From contig CATFEX010000003.1 of assembly GCA_949511625.1 (NCBI GenBank), positions 62,001-126,000 of the forward strand: a DNA stretch of 64,000 nucleotides, given 5' to 3'. The notes beneath the pieces are model-generated. The model did no database searches, was not told the origin of the DNA, and saw only the letters and a program-made list of their open reading frames with translations. The stretch comes from UBA11891 sp003533785. GTDB lineage: Bacteria; Bacteroidota; Bacteroidia; Flavobacteriales; Flavobacteriaceae. The position numbers were made by a program, and so were the translations under genes. Shown here one piece after another: positions 27,756 through 36,985 of the stretch (position 1 is the stretch's first letter; every line of letters begins with the position of its first letter).

Positions 27756-28562
27756 TTAAACGGCAACCTGGTGTTCGCGAAGGGCGTCATTCAATGAGGT
27801 TTTTTTATCCGTGCTCTCTTTTCGCTGACCTATAATCAAAGCACACGGGACTTGATAGTCTCCTGCGGGGAAGCTTTTCGTATAACTCCCTGGAATAACA
27901 ACCGAACGTGACGGAACTCTTTTTTCGTAAAAAAGAGGAGTCTCCTTTGTGACATCTATAATTTTTGTGGAACCTGTCAGTACAACATTGGCCCCCAAGA
28001 CAGCTTCCTTTTCAACCCGAACTCCTTCAACGACAATGGATCGTGAACCTAAGAAAGCGTTGTCTTCAATAATCACTGGTGCTGCCTGAAGAGGTTCTAA
28101 AACACCACCAATTCCCACACCTCCACTGAGGTGAACATTCTTCCCAACCTGCGCGCAACTTCCTACGGTTGCCCACGTATCTACCATGGTTCCCGCGTCC
28201 ACATAAGCACCAATATTCACATAACTGGGCATCATGATGACCCCTTCCGATATATAAGCACCATGGCGAGCTACTGCATGGGGTACTACGCGAATCCCCT
28301 TTTCTGCATATCCTTTTTTCAAGGGCATTTTATCATGAAACTCAAAGGGACCAACTTCTATAGTTTTCATTTGTTGAATTGGAAAATAAAGTACAACCGC
28401 TTTCTTAACCCATTCATTGACTTGCCATCCCGAGGGTGACGGTTCGGCTACTCGAAGCTGGCCCAAATCAATTTGGTTAATGATTTCTCGAATGACCTCT
28501 TGTGTTTTTAATTCCTTCAGAAGGCTGCGGTCTTCCCAGGCAGCTTCAATAATTTTTTTCAT
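27756..28562 (-). CDS. dapD: 2,3,4,5-tetrahydropyridine-2,6-dicarboxylate N-succinyltransferase
   Basis: DapD succinylates tetrahydrodipicolinate in the lysine/diaminopimelate pathway. The 268-residue protein has an N-terminal helical domain and a left-handed beta-helix of hexapeptide repeats with GAYVDAGTMVDTWATVG and HLSGGVGIGGVLEPLQ. The start ATG at 28562 gives MKKIIEAAWEDR; an upstream extension of 34 residues is unsupported and would cross the ruvX promoter. Together with dapB and lysA in the window this shows the succinylase variant. Confidence 0.95.
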   Translation of the reverse strand: MKKIIEAAWEDRSLLKELKTQEVIREIINQIDLGQLRVAEPSPSGWQVNEWVKKAVVLYFPIQQMKTIEVGPFEFHDKMPLKKGYAEKGIRVVPHAVARHGAYISEGVIMMPSYVNIGAYVDAGTMVDTWATVGSCAQVGKNVHLSGGVGIGGVLEPLQAAPVIIEDNAFLGSRSIVVEGVRVEKEAVLGANVVLTGSTKIIDVTKETPLFYEKRVPSRSVVIPGSYTKSFPAGDYQVPCALIIGQRKESTDKKTSLNDALREHQVAV

Positions 28563-28608
28563 TGTTTTTCTTTGCTGCAAAAATACTGAATTCAAAATAG
28601 TTAGACTG

Positions 28609-28638
28609 TTATTTTTCACCATCAAAAAAGTATCTTTG
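28609..28638 (+). promoter_or_regulatory. Candidate promoter for ruvX-def-DUF5606-mazG
   Basis: TATCTTTG at 28631-28638 fits the -7 consensus and is preceded after 19 bases by TTA (28609-28611), one mismatch from TTG. It lies 6 bp before the ruvX start. Confidence 0.5.
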
Positions 28639-28644
28639 TGAGAT

Positions 28645-29076
28645 ATGAACCAGGGTGTATACATTGCTTTTGATTATGGAGAAAAAAGAGTTGGACTTGC
28701 CCATACCGACCCATTACACCTCATCGCATCGGCTTTAGACACCTTGGCTCCCAAAGATGTAATCCATTTTGTGGAAAAGTATGCACAGCAACAAGAAATC
28801 AAAGCTTTTGTAGTGGGTCTTCCTATCCAAAAAAATGGAACACCGTCCGTTGTGGAATCTAAAATTCAATCGTTCATTCTTCAATTGAAACATGCTTTTC
28901 CTGAAATTCCCTTATTTCGACAAGACGAACGGTATACATCCAAAATAGCTGCACATACCTTGCACCTTAGTGGGGTATCAAAAAAAATAAGAGAAGATAA
29001 ATCTACGTTGGATCGAATAAGTGCCGCTCTCATTCTACAATCCTTTTTGGATTCACAAAAATCAAAATCAAAATGA
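28645..29076 (+). CDS. ruvX: RuvX/YqgF family putative pre-16S rRNA nuclease
   Basis: The 143-residue RNase H-fold protein has the N-terminal YIAFDYGEKRVGLA catalytic motif, VGLPIQKNG and DERYTSKIAAHTL near the C-terminus. Family members process 16S rRNA ends or resolve Holliday-like structures. It heads a tight run ruvX-def-DUF5606-mazG, overlapping def by 4 bp. Confidence 0.93.
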   Translation: MNQGVYIAFDYGEKRVGLAHTDPLHLIASALDTLAPKDVIHFVEKYAQQQEIKAFVVGLPIQKNGTPSVVESKIQSFILQLKHAFPEIPLFRQDERYTSKIAAHTLHLSGVSKKIREDKSTLDRISAALILQSFLDSQKSKSK

Positions 29077-29660
29077 TACTACCCATCGTTGCCTATGGAG
29101 CGCATATACTCAAGAAAAAAGCGAAAGATGTCACATTGAATCCATCCGAGCTCACTCCATTTATTGAAAACCTGTGGGAAACGATGTACGCCGCCAGTGG
29201 CGTGGGACTTGCAGCACCACAAGTGGGGCACTCCAAACGTATCTTTATCATAGATGCGTCTCCCTTTGCCGATGATGAAAATTTTGATGCCTCGGAACAG
29301 CTGGCGTTAAAAGAATTTAAAGAGGTTTTCATCAATCCAACAATAATTGAGGAAACTGGGGAAGAATGGCCCTTTAATGAGGGTTGTCTGAGCATACCCA
29401 ATATAAGGGAAGATGTGATTCGTCCAGACCAGCTGTCAATTCGCTATACCAACAGCGATTGGGAAGAAAAAGAAGAAACATTTACAGGCTTAGCAGCACG
29501 AATCATTCAACACGAATACGACCATATTGAAGGGATCTTGTTTACAGATCGGCTTTCCAGTTTGAAAAAAAGATTACTCAAAGGAAAACTCTCACAAATT
29601 GCAAAAGGGAAAGTAGACGTGGATTATGTTATGCGTTTTCCAAACGAATTAAAACTGTAG
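29073..29660 (+). CDS. def: Peptide deformylase
   Basis: The 195-residue iron/zinc enzyme removes the formyl group from nascent proteins. All three motifs are present: GVGLAAPQVG, EGCLSIP with the metal-binding Cys, and QHEYDHIEG with HExxH. The central loop is slightly long, as in other Bacteroidota deformylases. The start ATG overlaps the ruvX stop. Confidence 0.97.
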   Translation: MILPIVAYGAHILKKKAKDVTLNPSELTPFIENLWETMYAASGVGLAAPQVGHSKRIFIIDASPFADDENFDASEQLALKEFKEVFINPTIIEETGEEWPFNEGCLSIPNIREDVIRPDQLSIRYTNSDWEEKEETFTGLAARIIQHEYDHIEGILFTDRLSSLKKRLLKGKLSQIAKGKVDVDYVMRFPNELKL

Positions 29661-29661
29661 T

Positions 29662-30078
29662 ATGAATAAAATTATATCTGTTTCGGGACGACCTGGACTT
29701 TACGAGATACAAACTCAAACACGAATAGGTGTTATTGCAATAAATCTCCAAGATGGAAAGAGAATTGTTACCCAGCCATCCGATCAAGTGAGTGTACTCT
29801 CCGACATACAAATATACACCTATGCTGGGGAGATTGCTCTGCAGGCTGTCCTTGAAATTATGCATAATAAGGCCGCTGAGGAATTAGAAGTTATTTCTCC
29901 AAAGGCCTCCAAGGATGAATTGAAGACTTATTTTTCTGATATCCTTCCCGATTATGATGCTGAGCGAGTCTACGTGAGTGACATAAAGAAAATTATCCAA
30001 TGGTATAAATTATTGAAAGACAATAAAAAGTTGGTCTTTGAATCGAAAGGAACATCCAAAAAAACAAAAGGTGACTGA
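29662..30078 (+). CDS. DUF5606 family protein
   Basis: The 138-residue protein resembles DUF5606, a Bacteroidota family found between def and mazG. The opening MNKIISVSGRPGLYEIQTQT suggests a small beta-rich domain, followed by a helical region and a basic C-terminus. There is no signal peptide. The start lies 1 bp after the def stop and the end overlaps mazG by 8 bp. Function is unknown. Confidence 0.82.
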   Translation: MNKIISVSGRPGLYEIQTQTRIGVIAINLQDGKRIVTQPSDQVSVLSDIQIYTYAGEIALQAVLEIMHNKAAEELEVISPKASKDELKTYFSDILPDYDAERVYVSDIKKIIQWYKLLKDNKKLVFESKGTSKKTKGD

Positions 30079-30841
30079 TAGAGAAGAACAATTAAAGGCG
30101 TTTGGACGTCTTTTGGACATTATGGAGGAATTACGCGAAAAGTGTCCTTGGGATCGGAAACAAACCTTCGAAACCCTTCGGCCTCTGACTATAGAAGAGA
30201 CCTACGAATTGGGAGATGCCATTCTCAATAAGGATATGAATGAAGTCCAAAACGAATTGGGAGATCTGCTTCTTCATATTGTTTTTTATGCCAAATTAGG
30301 AGCGGAAAAAGAAGCTTTTGATATAGGTGATGTAGCCCATGAAATTGCAGAAAAATTAATTTATAGACATCCGCACATTTATGGAGATGTCATCGCAGAG
30401 GATGAGGAAACTGTTAAAAAAAACTGGGAACAACTTAAGCTCGAAGAAGGTAAAAAAAGTATTTTTTCTGGCGTGCCGAAGGGCTTGCCCTCTTTAGTCA
30501 AGGCACAACGTATTCAGCATAAAGCGGCTGGAGTTGGTTTTGATTGGGACAATAGTACCCAAGTTTGGAAAAAAGTAAATGAAGAATTACAGGAGTTTCA
30601 GGAGGAGGTTGAAAAAGGAGATCCTCTTGCCATGGAGGATGAATTTGGTGATGTTCTGTTTTCTTTATTGAATTATGCGAGGTTCAAAAATATTGATGCC
30701 GATTCTGCTTTGGAACGAACCAATAAAAAGTTTGTCAAACGTTTCCAATATATGGAGGATAATATTGCCGCTCAAGGCAAAAAAATCTCAGAAATGCCAT
30801 TGGATGAATTGGAAAAACTGTGGCAGTCAAGCAAGATTTAA
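30071..30841 (+). CDS. mazG: MazG nucleoside triphosphate pyrophosphohydrolase
   Basis: MazG hydrolyses NTPs to NMP and pyrophosphate and is linked with house-cleaning and (p)ppGpp metabolism. The 256-residue protein has two MazG repeats: LREKCPWDRKQTFETLRP with EETYELGDAI and NELGDLLLHIVFYA, and the second with FGDVLFSLLNYA. The GTG at 30071 gives the family-like start (V/M)TDREEQLKAF; an upstream in-frame TTG is less likely. It overlaps DUF5606, and its stop overlaps the convergent DUF349 gene by 4 bp. Confidence 0.94.
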   Translation: MTDREEQLKAFGRLLDIMEELREKCPWDRKQTFETLRPLTIEETYELGDAILNKDMNEVQNELGDLLLHIVFYAKLGAEKEAFDIGDVAHEIAEKLIYRHPHIYGDVIAEDEETVKKNWEQLKLEEGKKSIFSGVPKGLPSLVKAQRIQHKAAGVGFDWDNSTQVWKKVNEELQEFQEEVEKGDPLAMEDEFGDVLFSLLNYARFKNIDADSALERTNKKFVKRFQYMEDNIAAQGKKISEMPLDELEKLWQSSKI

Positions 30842-32748
30842 GAGGGTGAAGAATCTGTCTCTGTAGGCTCTTCCTTATCTGTATTATTGGCTTCTTCTTG
30901 ATTCTTTATCAATCTCAATTCTTGACGTAACTGGGTAAGTTGATCTCGATAGCCTTGCGCCTTGCTATTCAGAGTGTCAAGTTTTTCATTAACTTCTTTA
31001 AATAAAGGATTACTCTCGCTTTTATCATTAAAAAATTCAAGATTATTTTCCAGCTGGTTAATCTCAGTAATTACTTTTTCATACCGAGCCTTGATAGTCA
31101 TTAATTCGTCATTTAAGTCATTGGTATTACCTTTAAAACAGCGAATTTTAATTTCAAATATGATCTGATTTTTTTCTTCGATCGAAGCGTCGAGTGAATT
31201 GATTTTTTTATTGAAAATCTTTTGGAACTCATTGTTTAGCGGGGTAATAATTTGTTCATTCAAATCATCCATTTCAATCCATTCCTTCCAGTGATTATCT
31301 AAAAAATCAAGGAAAGCATCAAAGGAGTTAGGAGCCGTTTCGGACTCTAGTGTTTTTAAGTATTCTTTCCTGGACTCGTATTGAGGCGTTTCTTCCTCAT
31401 TGAGTTTTTGATAGCCAGACTTCAGCCTTTCAAAATATAAATTGCATTGATCAAAAAACTGTTTCCGAAGCTTTATCACCAATTTTTTTGGGATAGGGCC
31501 AATATTTTTCCACTCTTTCTGAATGGTTTTCATTCGATTGCTCTGTTCTCTCCAGTTCTCTGAATTCAAAATAGATTGAACTTCCTCCAATAGGATTTTA
31601 GCAGTTTTTATATGCTCTCTCTGTATATTTTTAAGCTCTCTGTAGAAGGTATTTTTTCGTTGATTAAATTCTTTACTTACGTCTCGAAACTCTGCCCAAG
31701 TCCGTTTACTATCCGATTTTGGTACAGGACCAATTTGTTTGAATTGTTCTCTAAGTTCTAGTAATTTATTTATGGCTTTTTGCCATTGGTTGTGGGTTTC
31801 TTGGGAAGTCTCACTAATGGCCTTCATTTCTTTAATTAGGACTTCTTTAGCAGCCAGATTTTCTTTTTGAATACTCTCAAAGTTCTTGTAGTATTCTTGT
31901 TTTTTCTTGTGTATCTCATGAGTAGCAGCTTGAAAGCGTTTCCACAATTCTTCTCTGTTTTCTGGAGCTACGGGTCCTAAGTCTTCTTTCCACAAACGGT
32001 GTAATACATCTAAATCTCGCCCTGCTTTTACAACATCTGATAGTGCGGCAAGTTCCTCCGCTTTTTCAATGATTTTTAATTTTTCGTTGTAATTGTGCTC
32101 GTAATCTTTCGCACGAAGTTCACGATTAAGATGGATAAAATCATAAAATCGTTCAACGTGGTGTTTATAAGTTTGCCAAAGCGAGTTGTTTACAGCACGG
32201 GGTGCCGGTCCAGATTTATACCAGCTGTCTTGGAGATTTTTGAAAGCATTGTAAAGTTGATTGATATTGTCATCTTTACCAATCAATTCTTTGATTTCAT
32301 CAATAATTTGTTCTTTCCGCTCTTGATTGACTTTTTGAGATTGCTCAACTTCTTGATAGTGTTTTCGCTTTTTTTGTCGGTATTCCCGGAGTAGCGTATC
32401 GTATTTTTCTTTGGCTGGAGGTTTGAAAAAAAAGTCAATGGAATTTCCCCCATCATCTAAAAACTCTTTCTTTTTATCCTGAAGTACTGTATTGAATGTA
32501 GCTTCAAATTGATCGATAATTTTTTGGATGGTATTTCTAGATTCAAACCATTTTTCAAATTTTAGTTCCTTTTCTAAAAACTCCACAAGTTTCTCCAAGT
32601 TGGCTGAATTAATTTTATTGTCAACCAATTGAGTATCTGTAGAGACAGGATCCTTTTGAACCTGGCTCTCTACAGCTTCTGTTTGTTTTTCTAAAGCACC
32701 CTTCTCGGTATTTTGTTCCAATTCGGGATCGTTTACTTGATTTTCCAT
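30838..32748 (-). CDS. DUF349 repeat protein
   Basis: The 636-residue protein is almost entirely helical and highly charged, with several DUF349-type repeats. Each contains a GP(V/I)-type motif such as LGPVAPENREELWKRF, IGPVPKSDSKRTWAEF and IGPIPKKLVIKLRKQF, the repeat lengths being about 70-80 residues. No membrane segment or catalytic motif is seen. The function of the family is unclear; coiled-coil scaffolding is possible. The C-terminus is acidic and Thr/Ser-rich. Confidence 0.85.
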   Translation of the reverse strand: MENQVNDPELEQNTEKGALEKQTEAVESQVQKDPVSTDTQLVDNKINSANLEKLVEFLEKELKFEKWFESRNTIQKIIDQFEATFNTVLQDKKKEFLDDGGNSIDFFFKPPAKEKYDTLLREYRQKKRKHYQEVEQSQKVNQERKEQIIDEIKELIGKDDNINQLYNAFKNLQDSWYKSGPAPRAVNNSLWQTYKHHVERFYDFIHLNRELRAKDYEHNYNEKLKIIEKAEELAALSDVVKAGRDLDVLHRLWKEDLGPVAPENREELWKRFQAATHEIHKKKQEYYKNFESIQKENLAAKEVLIKEMKAISETSQETHNQWQKAINKLLELREQFKQIGPVPKSDSKRTWAEFRDVSKEFNQRKNTFYRELKNIQREHIKTAKILLEEVQSILNSENWREQSNRMKTIQKEWKNIGPIPKKLVIKLRKQFFDQCNLYFERLKSGYQKLNEEETPQYESRKEYLKTLESETAPNSFDAFLDFLDNHWKEWIEMDDLNEQIITPLNNEFQKIFNKKINSLDASIEEKNQIIFEIKIRCFKGNTNDLNDELMTIKARYEKVITEINQLENNLEFFNDKSESNPLFKEVNEKLDTLNSKAQGYRDQLTQLRQELRLIKNQEEANNTDKEEPTETDSSPS

Positions 32749-32814
32749 ATCTCGTTTGCCTGAGGGCCTTAAATGCTATCCTCATTTTACACATTGAAAT
32801 TACGAAAAAAATGA

Positions 32815-33576
32815 CTACTCCTGTCGGTGCCAGATTTCCCAAGATCTTTCGGCTTGGTAATGGAGCATGGCCAAGCCATTTTGAATTTGAGCCCCTTTCT
32901 GTTCTCCAAGTTTTAGAAATTTGGATTTTGGGGGGTTGTAGACCAAATCAAAAAGGAGGTGTTTATTATTGATTCCTTCATACGGAATGTCTGGGACTCC
33001 CCCCACATTTGGAAACGTACCCAGGGGTGTGCAATTAATAATCAAAGAAGTGGTGGCTATTTTTATTTCGTCTAGCGCATCGTAGGATATGTTTTCGGTC
33101 CCAGGTGATCTCGACACATAGGAATAGGAGATATTATTCTTTGAGAGTACATATGCCACGGCTTTAGAGGCTCCACCAGTACCTAGTATTAAAGCATTTT
33201 TAGGGATTTGACTCACCATTTCCAAAAGCGCTTTTTCAAAACCAAAAGTGTCCGTATTGAATCCAATAGCTCTTCTATTCTGGTCAAATCGAATGGTATT
33301 TACGGCTCCAATATTAGCTGCATCGCCTTGAACATCATCCAAATAGGGAAGAATAAGTTCTTTGTAGGGTATGGTGACGTTCAAGCCCATGATCGAGGAA
33401 TCCTGAAGCAAACTGGGAAACAAATCGATGCTTTCCAAATCAAAATTTTCATAGGAATATGCAGTGATATTTTCCTCTTCAAACTTTTTGGCAAAATAGC
33501 CTTTTGAAAAAGAATAATTTATGTCTTTACCTACTAGACCTAGGCGTTTTCTACCGTTGGGTTTGTGTTTTTCCAT
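32815..33576 (-). CDS. aroE: Shikimate dehydrogenase
   Basis: AroE reduces 3-dehydroshikimate with NADPH in aromatic amino acid synthesis. The 253-residue protein has RLGLVGKDINYSFSKGYF, the catalytic Lys in NVTIPYKE, and the Rossmann-fold ILGTGGASKAVAYVL, followed by NCTPLGTFPN. It starts inside the end of the preceding DUF368 gene (26 bp overlap), which suggests translational coupling. Confidence 0.95.
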   Translation of the reverse strand: MEKHKPNGRKRLGLVGKDINYSFSKGYFAKKFEEENITAYSYENFDLESIDLFPSLLQDSSIMGLNVTIPYKELILPYLDDVQGDAANIGAVNTIRFDQNRRAIGFNTDTFGFEKALLEMVSQIPKNALILGTGGASKAVAYVLSKNNISYSYVSRSPGTENISYDALDEIKIATTSLIINCTPLGTFPNVGGVPDIPYEGINNKHLLFDLVYNPPKSKFLKLGEQKGAQIQNGLAMLHYQAERSWEIWHRQE

Positions 33577-34564
33577 ACCATTCTAATGCAATAACAAAGA
33601 GACTTCCTACGAAAATAAAAAAAAGGCTGATCCAGGTCGATTTTTCATTCAAAGAAGGCCAATACGCTTCAAAAGCTTCCATTTTTGGTTTTCCACCAGT
33701 GTTTAAAAGCGGTGTTCCATCAATGGCTAGCTGATAGATTTTATTTTTCCAAGGCCATACGCTCCGCAAGGCACCAACGATAAAACCAATAATAAAACAG
33801 AGGGTTTGATTTTTATAATTTCGAAGGAGATAGGAAAGGAGGTTTGAAAAAAGGATCAACCCAATCAATGAACCCAGTACAAAAGCTAGAATTATTTTAA
33901 CACTTTCTGAATGGGCAGTCATTTGAAATACATCAAACTCCCCTCGCAATAGACTCCACACCAGAATCCCAATATCATTGACAGTATCCACCAATAAAAG
34001 AGAATAATTTCCAAGAAGAAGAAGAAGGTAAGATCCCGAGAGCCCCGGTAGTGTCATACCACACACGCTTACAATTCCACAGAAAAAGACATAAAGCAGG
34101 TTGTTGTTTTCTGGGATAGGGTCCGAAAAACTAACGAGTAAACCCAATAAGAAACCGCCCAGCAAGATCCCATAGATTGTAGGGGTCCATTTTTCTACTT
34201 GAGGCCTGATGTAGTAGAGTGAAGCCAGAATCATTCCAAAAAAACAAGCCCAGACATTGATTTCTGAATAGACAAGAAGCGCATCCAAAATTAATGCCGT
34301 ACTGAAGTAACTTATCACCACCCCCATCATGAGCCATAATAGGAATTGAAAATTAGTGTATCGATAAAAACTTCTCCAACGTCCAGTAAAGAGTAAAGAA
34401 AGAGCTATGAAATTAAACTTTTGAAAAGTGAATATCAATTCTTCATAAAAGCCACCAATAAGAGCAACCAACCCTCCAGATACTCCCGGAATTTTGTTTA
34501 CCGTACCCATTGCTATTCCTTTTAGAAGCAAATAGCTTCTATCCCATAGGCTGCGTTCTTTCAT
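33551..34564 (-). CDS. DUF368 membrane protein (second of a tandem pair)
   Basis: The 337-residue polytopic protein has the DUF368 signature IPGVSGGLVALIGG near residue 23 and LPGLSGSYLLLLLGNY near residue 173; about eight to ten hydrophobic segments are seen. DUF368 proteins include PopT, implicated in translocating undecaprenyl phosphate across the membrane for envelope recycling, so this role is inferred. It overlaps the first DUF368 gene by 4 bp and aroE by 26 bp. Confidence 0.9.
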   Translation of the reverse strand: MKERSLWDRSYLLLKGIAMGTVNKIPGVSGGLVALIGGFYEELIFTFQKFNFIALSLLFTGRWRSFYRYTNFQFLLWLMMGVVISYFSTALILDALLVYSEINVWACFFGMILASLYYIRPQVEKWTPTIYGILLGGFLLGLLVSFSDPIPENNNLLYVFFCGIVSVCGMTLPGLSGSYLLLLLGNYSLLLVDTVNDIGILVWSLLRGEFDVFQMTAHSESVKIILAFVLGSLIGLILFSNLLSYLLRNYKNQTLCFIIGFIVGALRSVWPWKNKIYQLAIDGTPLLNTGGKPKMEAFEAYWPSLNEKSTWISLFFIFVGSLFVIALEWYGKTQTQR

Positions 34565-35508
34565 AATCTGTTTACTCTGTTCTTAAAGATCTCCAATCCC
34601 CATAAGGTAGCTGCACCCATACCAAAAAATAAAAGGGCCCACTCCCATTGAGACGAATGGGGATAGTTGCCAGGCCAAACCGCTGAATAGAGATACCGGA
34701 CTTTTTTTTCAATCACCCATTCTTCTACGATCTGCCAAGGCCAAATTTTATGAAGGGCGCCTAGCATTAGTCCAATCAACAAGGCCATTGTTTGGGCGTA
34801 ATGGTGTTTTAAGAACCAACGTATTACACGAGAAAAAATCAGCAACCCCATAACGATTCCCACTAGAAACAAAAAAAGTTTGCCATAAACTAGTGGAGCA
34901 ATTTCTCCTTGAATTAATGCGTCTTTCGCTTGGTTGACTAGGCTTAAAATAGGGCCATAAGCGCCAAGAACTAATAGGATGTAAGCTCCGGAAAGACCGG
35001 GTAGAATCATAGCACTGATGGCTACAAAGCCACAAAAGAATAGATAATAAGGAGAAATGGAGCCCGAAGACGGAATGAGTTGGGTACTGAAAAAGGAGAG
35101 TATTGCCCCAAATAGGAGCCAACTAAAGCTGGATATAGTCCATGAAATTATTCTTTTAAAAAGAATAACAATACTGACCAGAAGGACTCCAAAAAAAAAG
35201 GAAAAAAGTAAGATTTGATGCTTTGAGAGTAAGTATTCAATTAAAGATGAAAATAATATAATACTTGTTATTATTCCCAAAAAAACACTGGTAAGAAAAG
35301 AGCCATTACAGGCTTTCCAAAAAGTAGGAATTCCTTCTTCTTTTAGTACGTTTAGGAGTTTGGGGCGAAGATTATTCAAGCTTTCAATGAATTCCTCATA
35401 GATTCCTGACAGAAGTGCAATGGTTCCACCGGAGACCCCAGGAACCAAATCCGCAAGACCCATCATCATTCCTTTGCAGTAATTTAACACATATTTTTTC
35501 AACACCAT
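34561..35508 (-). CDS. DUF368 membrane protein (first of a tandem pair)
   Basis: The 315-residue membrane protein is a paralogue of its downstream neighbour, with VPGVSGGTIALLSGIY near residue 23 and LPGLSGAYILLVLGAY near residue 169. The two share the same topology but are clearly diverged in the loops. By family it is probably an undecaprenyl-phosphate translocase-like protein of the inner membrane. The pair is translationally coupled (ATGA). Confidence 0.9.
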   Translation of the reverse strand: MVLKKYVLNYCKGMMMGLADLVPGVSGGTIALLSGIYEEFIESLNNLRPKLLNVLKEEGIPTFWKACNGSFLTSVFLGIITSIILFSSLIEYLLSKHQILLFSFFFGVLLVSIVILFKRIISWTISSFSWLLFGAILSFFSTQLIPSSGSISPYYLFFCGFVAISAMILPGLSGAYILLVLGAYGPILSLVNQAKDALIQGEIAPLVYGKLFLFLVGIVMGLLIFSRVIRWFLKHHYAQTMALLIGLMLGALHKIWPWQIVEEWVIEKKVRYLYSAVWPGNYPHSSQWEWALLFFGMGAATLWGLEIFKNRVNRL

Positions 35509-35554
35509 CTAATTGCAAAGCAAAGGTAGGAATTAATTTGCCTGATGTTTTGAC

Positions 35555-36910
35555 TTATGACTTCACTACAAGATTAGGAAAAAAGTGAGCCATCTGTGCC
35601 ACTAAGGATTGGTCCTTACTAAAAGCCCTATTAAAGTATTGGCTTTCATCTTTTTTACCGAGTGTGTGGTAGCATCCTGCTACCCGAATAGCAATGGAAG
35701 CGGTTTCTGGATAAAATTCTCGTGCTTGAAGTCCAATTTTAAGTGCTTTATTCCATTCTTGGAGATGGAGTAGAGAATCGATCCATTGTATCCAAGACTC
35801 CAATTCATAATTGCCCAGAGCAACCGTGTTTTCGTAAGCATAGTCAGCTTCGGAATAGTGTTTCATGGAATAATGGATTTCTCCATTTTTTTTCCATAAT
35901 TGCACGCTATCCTCATTGGCTTGAAGTCCTTTCTTACAATAATAAAGTGCTTTTTCGTTATTATTTTCTTTTAGGAAGAAATCAATTAGTCCCATCCATG
36001 ATTTTTCAAAATGAGGTTCTAAATGGATGGATTCTTTGAGAAAGTTTACCCCAAGCTGTTTGTTGCCAAGTTGGAGATGACACACTCCTATACGATGATA
36101 CGCATAGCCTCCTGGATCGCTGGTTTGCATGGCAATTTGATAGTTCTCTATGGCTTCATTGAGTCTTCCTAGTTGCTCAAGTAATTTCCCTTTTTCTACG
36201 TAGGCTCCTGTAAATGTATCATCACTAATGAGTGCAAATTCGTAAGCAGAAAGCGCTTCTTCATAACGCTTCGTTTGGGTGTATATTTTACCCAGTTGAT
36301 GCCAAGCCACTTCGCAATATGGATGTTCTTCAAGCACCTCGTTTAAAATAAAAATAGCTTCTTGGGGCTTTTCCAAATGTTCAAAGCAATAAAGGATATT
36401 ATAGAGCGACTGATAATCTAGGGGAGTTTCTTTTAAGCACAGTTTAAAATATTTGGCTGCTGCTTCATAATTTTCAACTAGGAGATATTCCATTCCCAGC
36501 AAAGACCAAACATCAAGGGGATCCTCTGTAAGTAATAAAGCTCTATTGAGCATAGCAATGGCTTCTTGGTGTTCCTTTCGTTTGGAGTGTATGTTGGCCC
36601 GTTGAAGAAAGACCTCTTCATTTTGTGGCGACAATTGATCTACTAGGTTAAGTAATGACTCAGCTTCACTGAACTCTGAATCAAATACAAAAAGTTCACT
36701 TTTGACTAAGAGTAATTCAATGTTGTTTGGGTGCTGTTCCAATCCAAGTTTTAGAGCCCGTTTGGCCATATTATTTTGGCCATTATCAAGATAATGTTGG
36801 GTGATAGTCTCGAATTCTTGGGCGTCGAAGTATTGTATTTTATCTGTTTTGAGCATTTGCTCAAACTTGATGACACTTGCTCCAGCAGGGTCCGAAAATT
36901 CGTCGTACAT
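35555..36910 (-). CDS. Tetratricopeptide-repeat protein
   Basis: The 451-residue soluble protein consists mostly of TPR motifs, for example repeats around ALSAYEFALISDDTFTGAY, AIENYQIAMQTSDPGGYAY and ALYYCKKGLQANEDSVQLW. Such arrays bind protein partners. No enzymatic domain is seen. ATG at 36910 gives the family-like acidic start MYDEFSDPAG; the longer frame starts at TTG inside a weak context. It sits upstream of the DUF368 pair, an arrangement I believe is common in flavobacteria. Confidence 0.88.
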   Translation of the reverse strand: MYDEFSDPAGASVIKFEQMLKTDKIQYFDAQEFETITQHYLDNGQNNMAKRALKLGLEQHPNNIELLLVKSELFVFDSEFSEAESLLNLVDQLSPQNEEVFLQRANIHSKRKEHQEAIAMLNRALLLTEDPLDVWSLLGMEYLLVENYEAAAKYFKLCLKETPLDYQSLYNILYCFEHLEKPQEAIFILNEVLEEHPYCEVAWHQLGKIYTQTKRYEEALSAYEFALISDDTFTGAYVEKGKLLEQLGRLNEAIENYQIAMQTSDPGGYAYHRIGVCHLQLGNKQLGVNFLKESIHLEPHFEKSWMGLIDFFLKENNNEKALYYCKKGLQANEDSVQLWKKNGEIHYSMKHYSEADYAYENTVALGNYELESWIQWIDSLLHLQEWNKALKIGLQAREFYPETASIAIRVAGCYHTLGKKDESQYFNRAFSKDQSLVAQMAHFFPNLVVKS

Positions 36911-36985
36911 GGATTTCTTAGTTTGAACTAAGGTAGATAACCCTATACCCCAAAGTTGGCCTTCCAAGTCTTTGTTTTCAACAAA

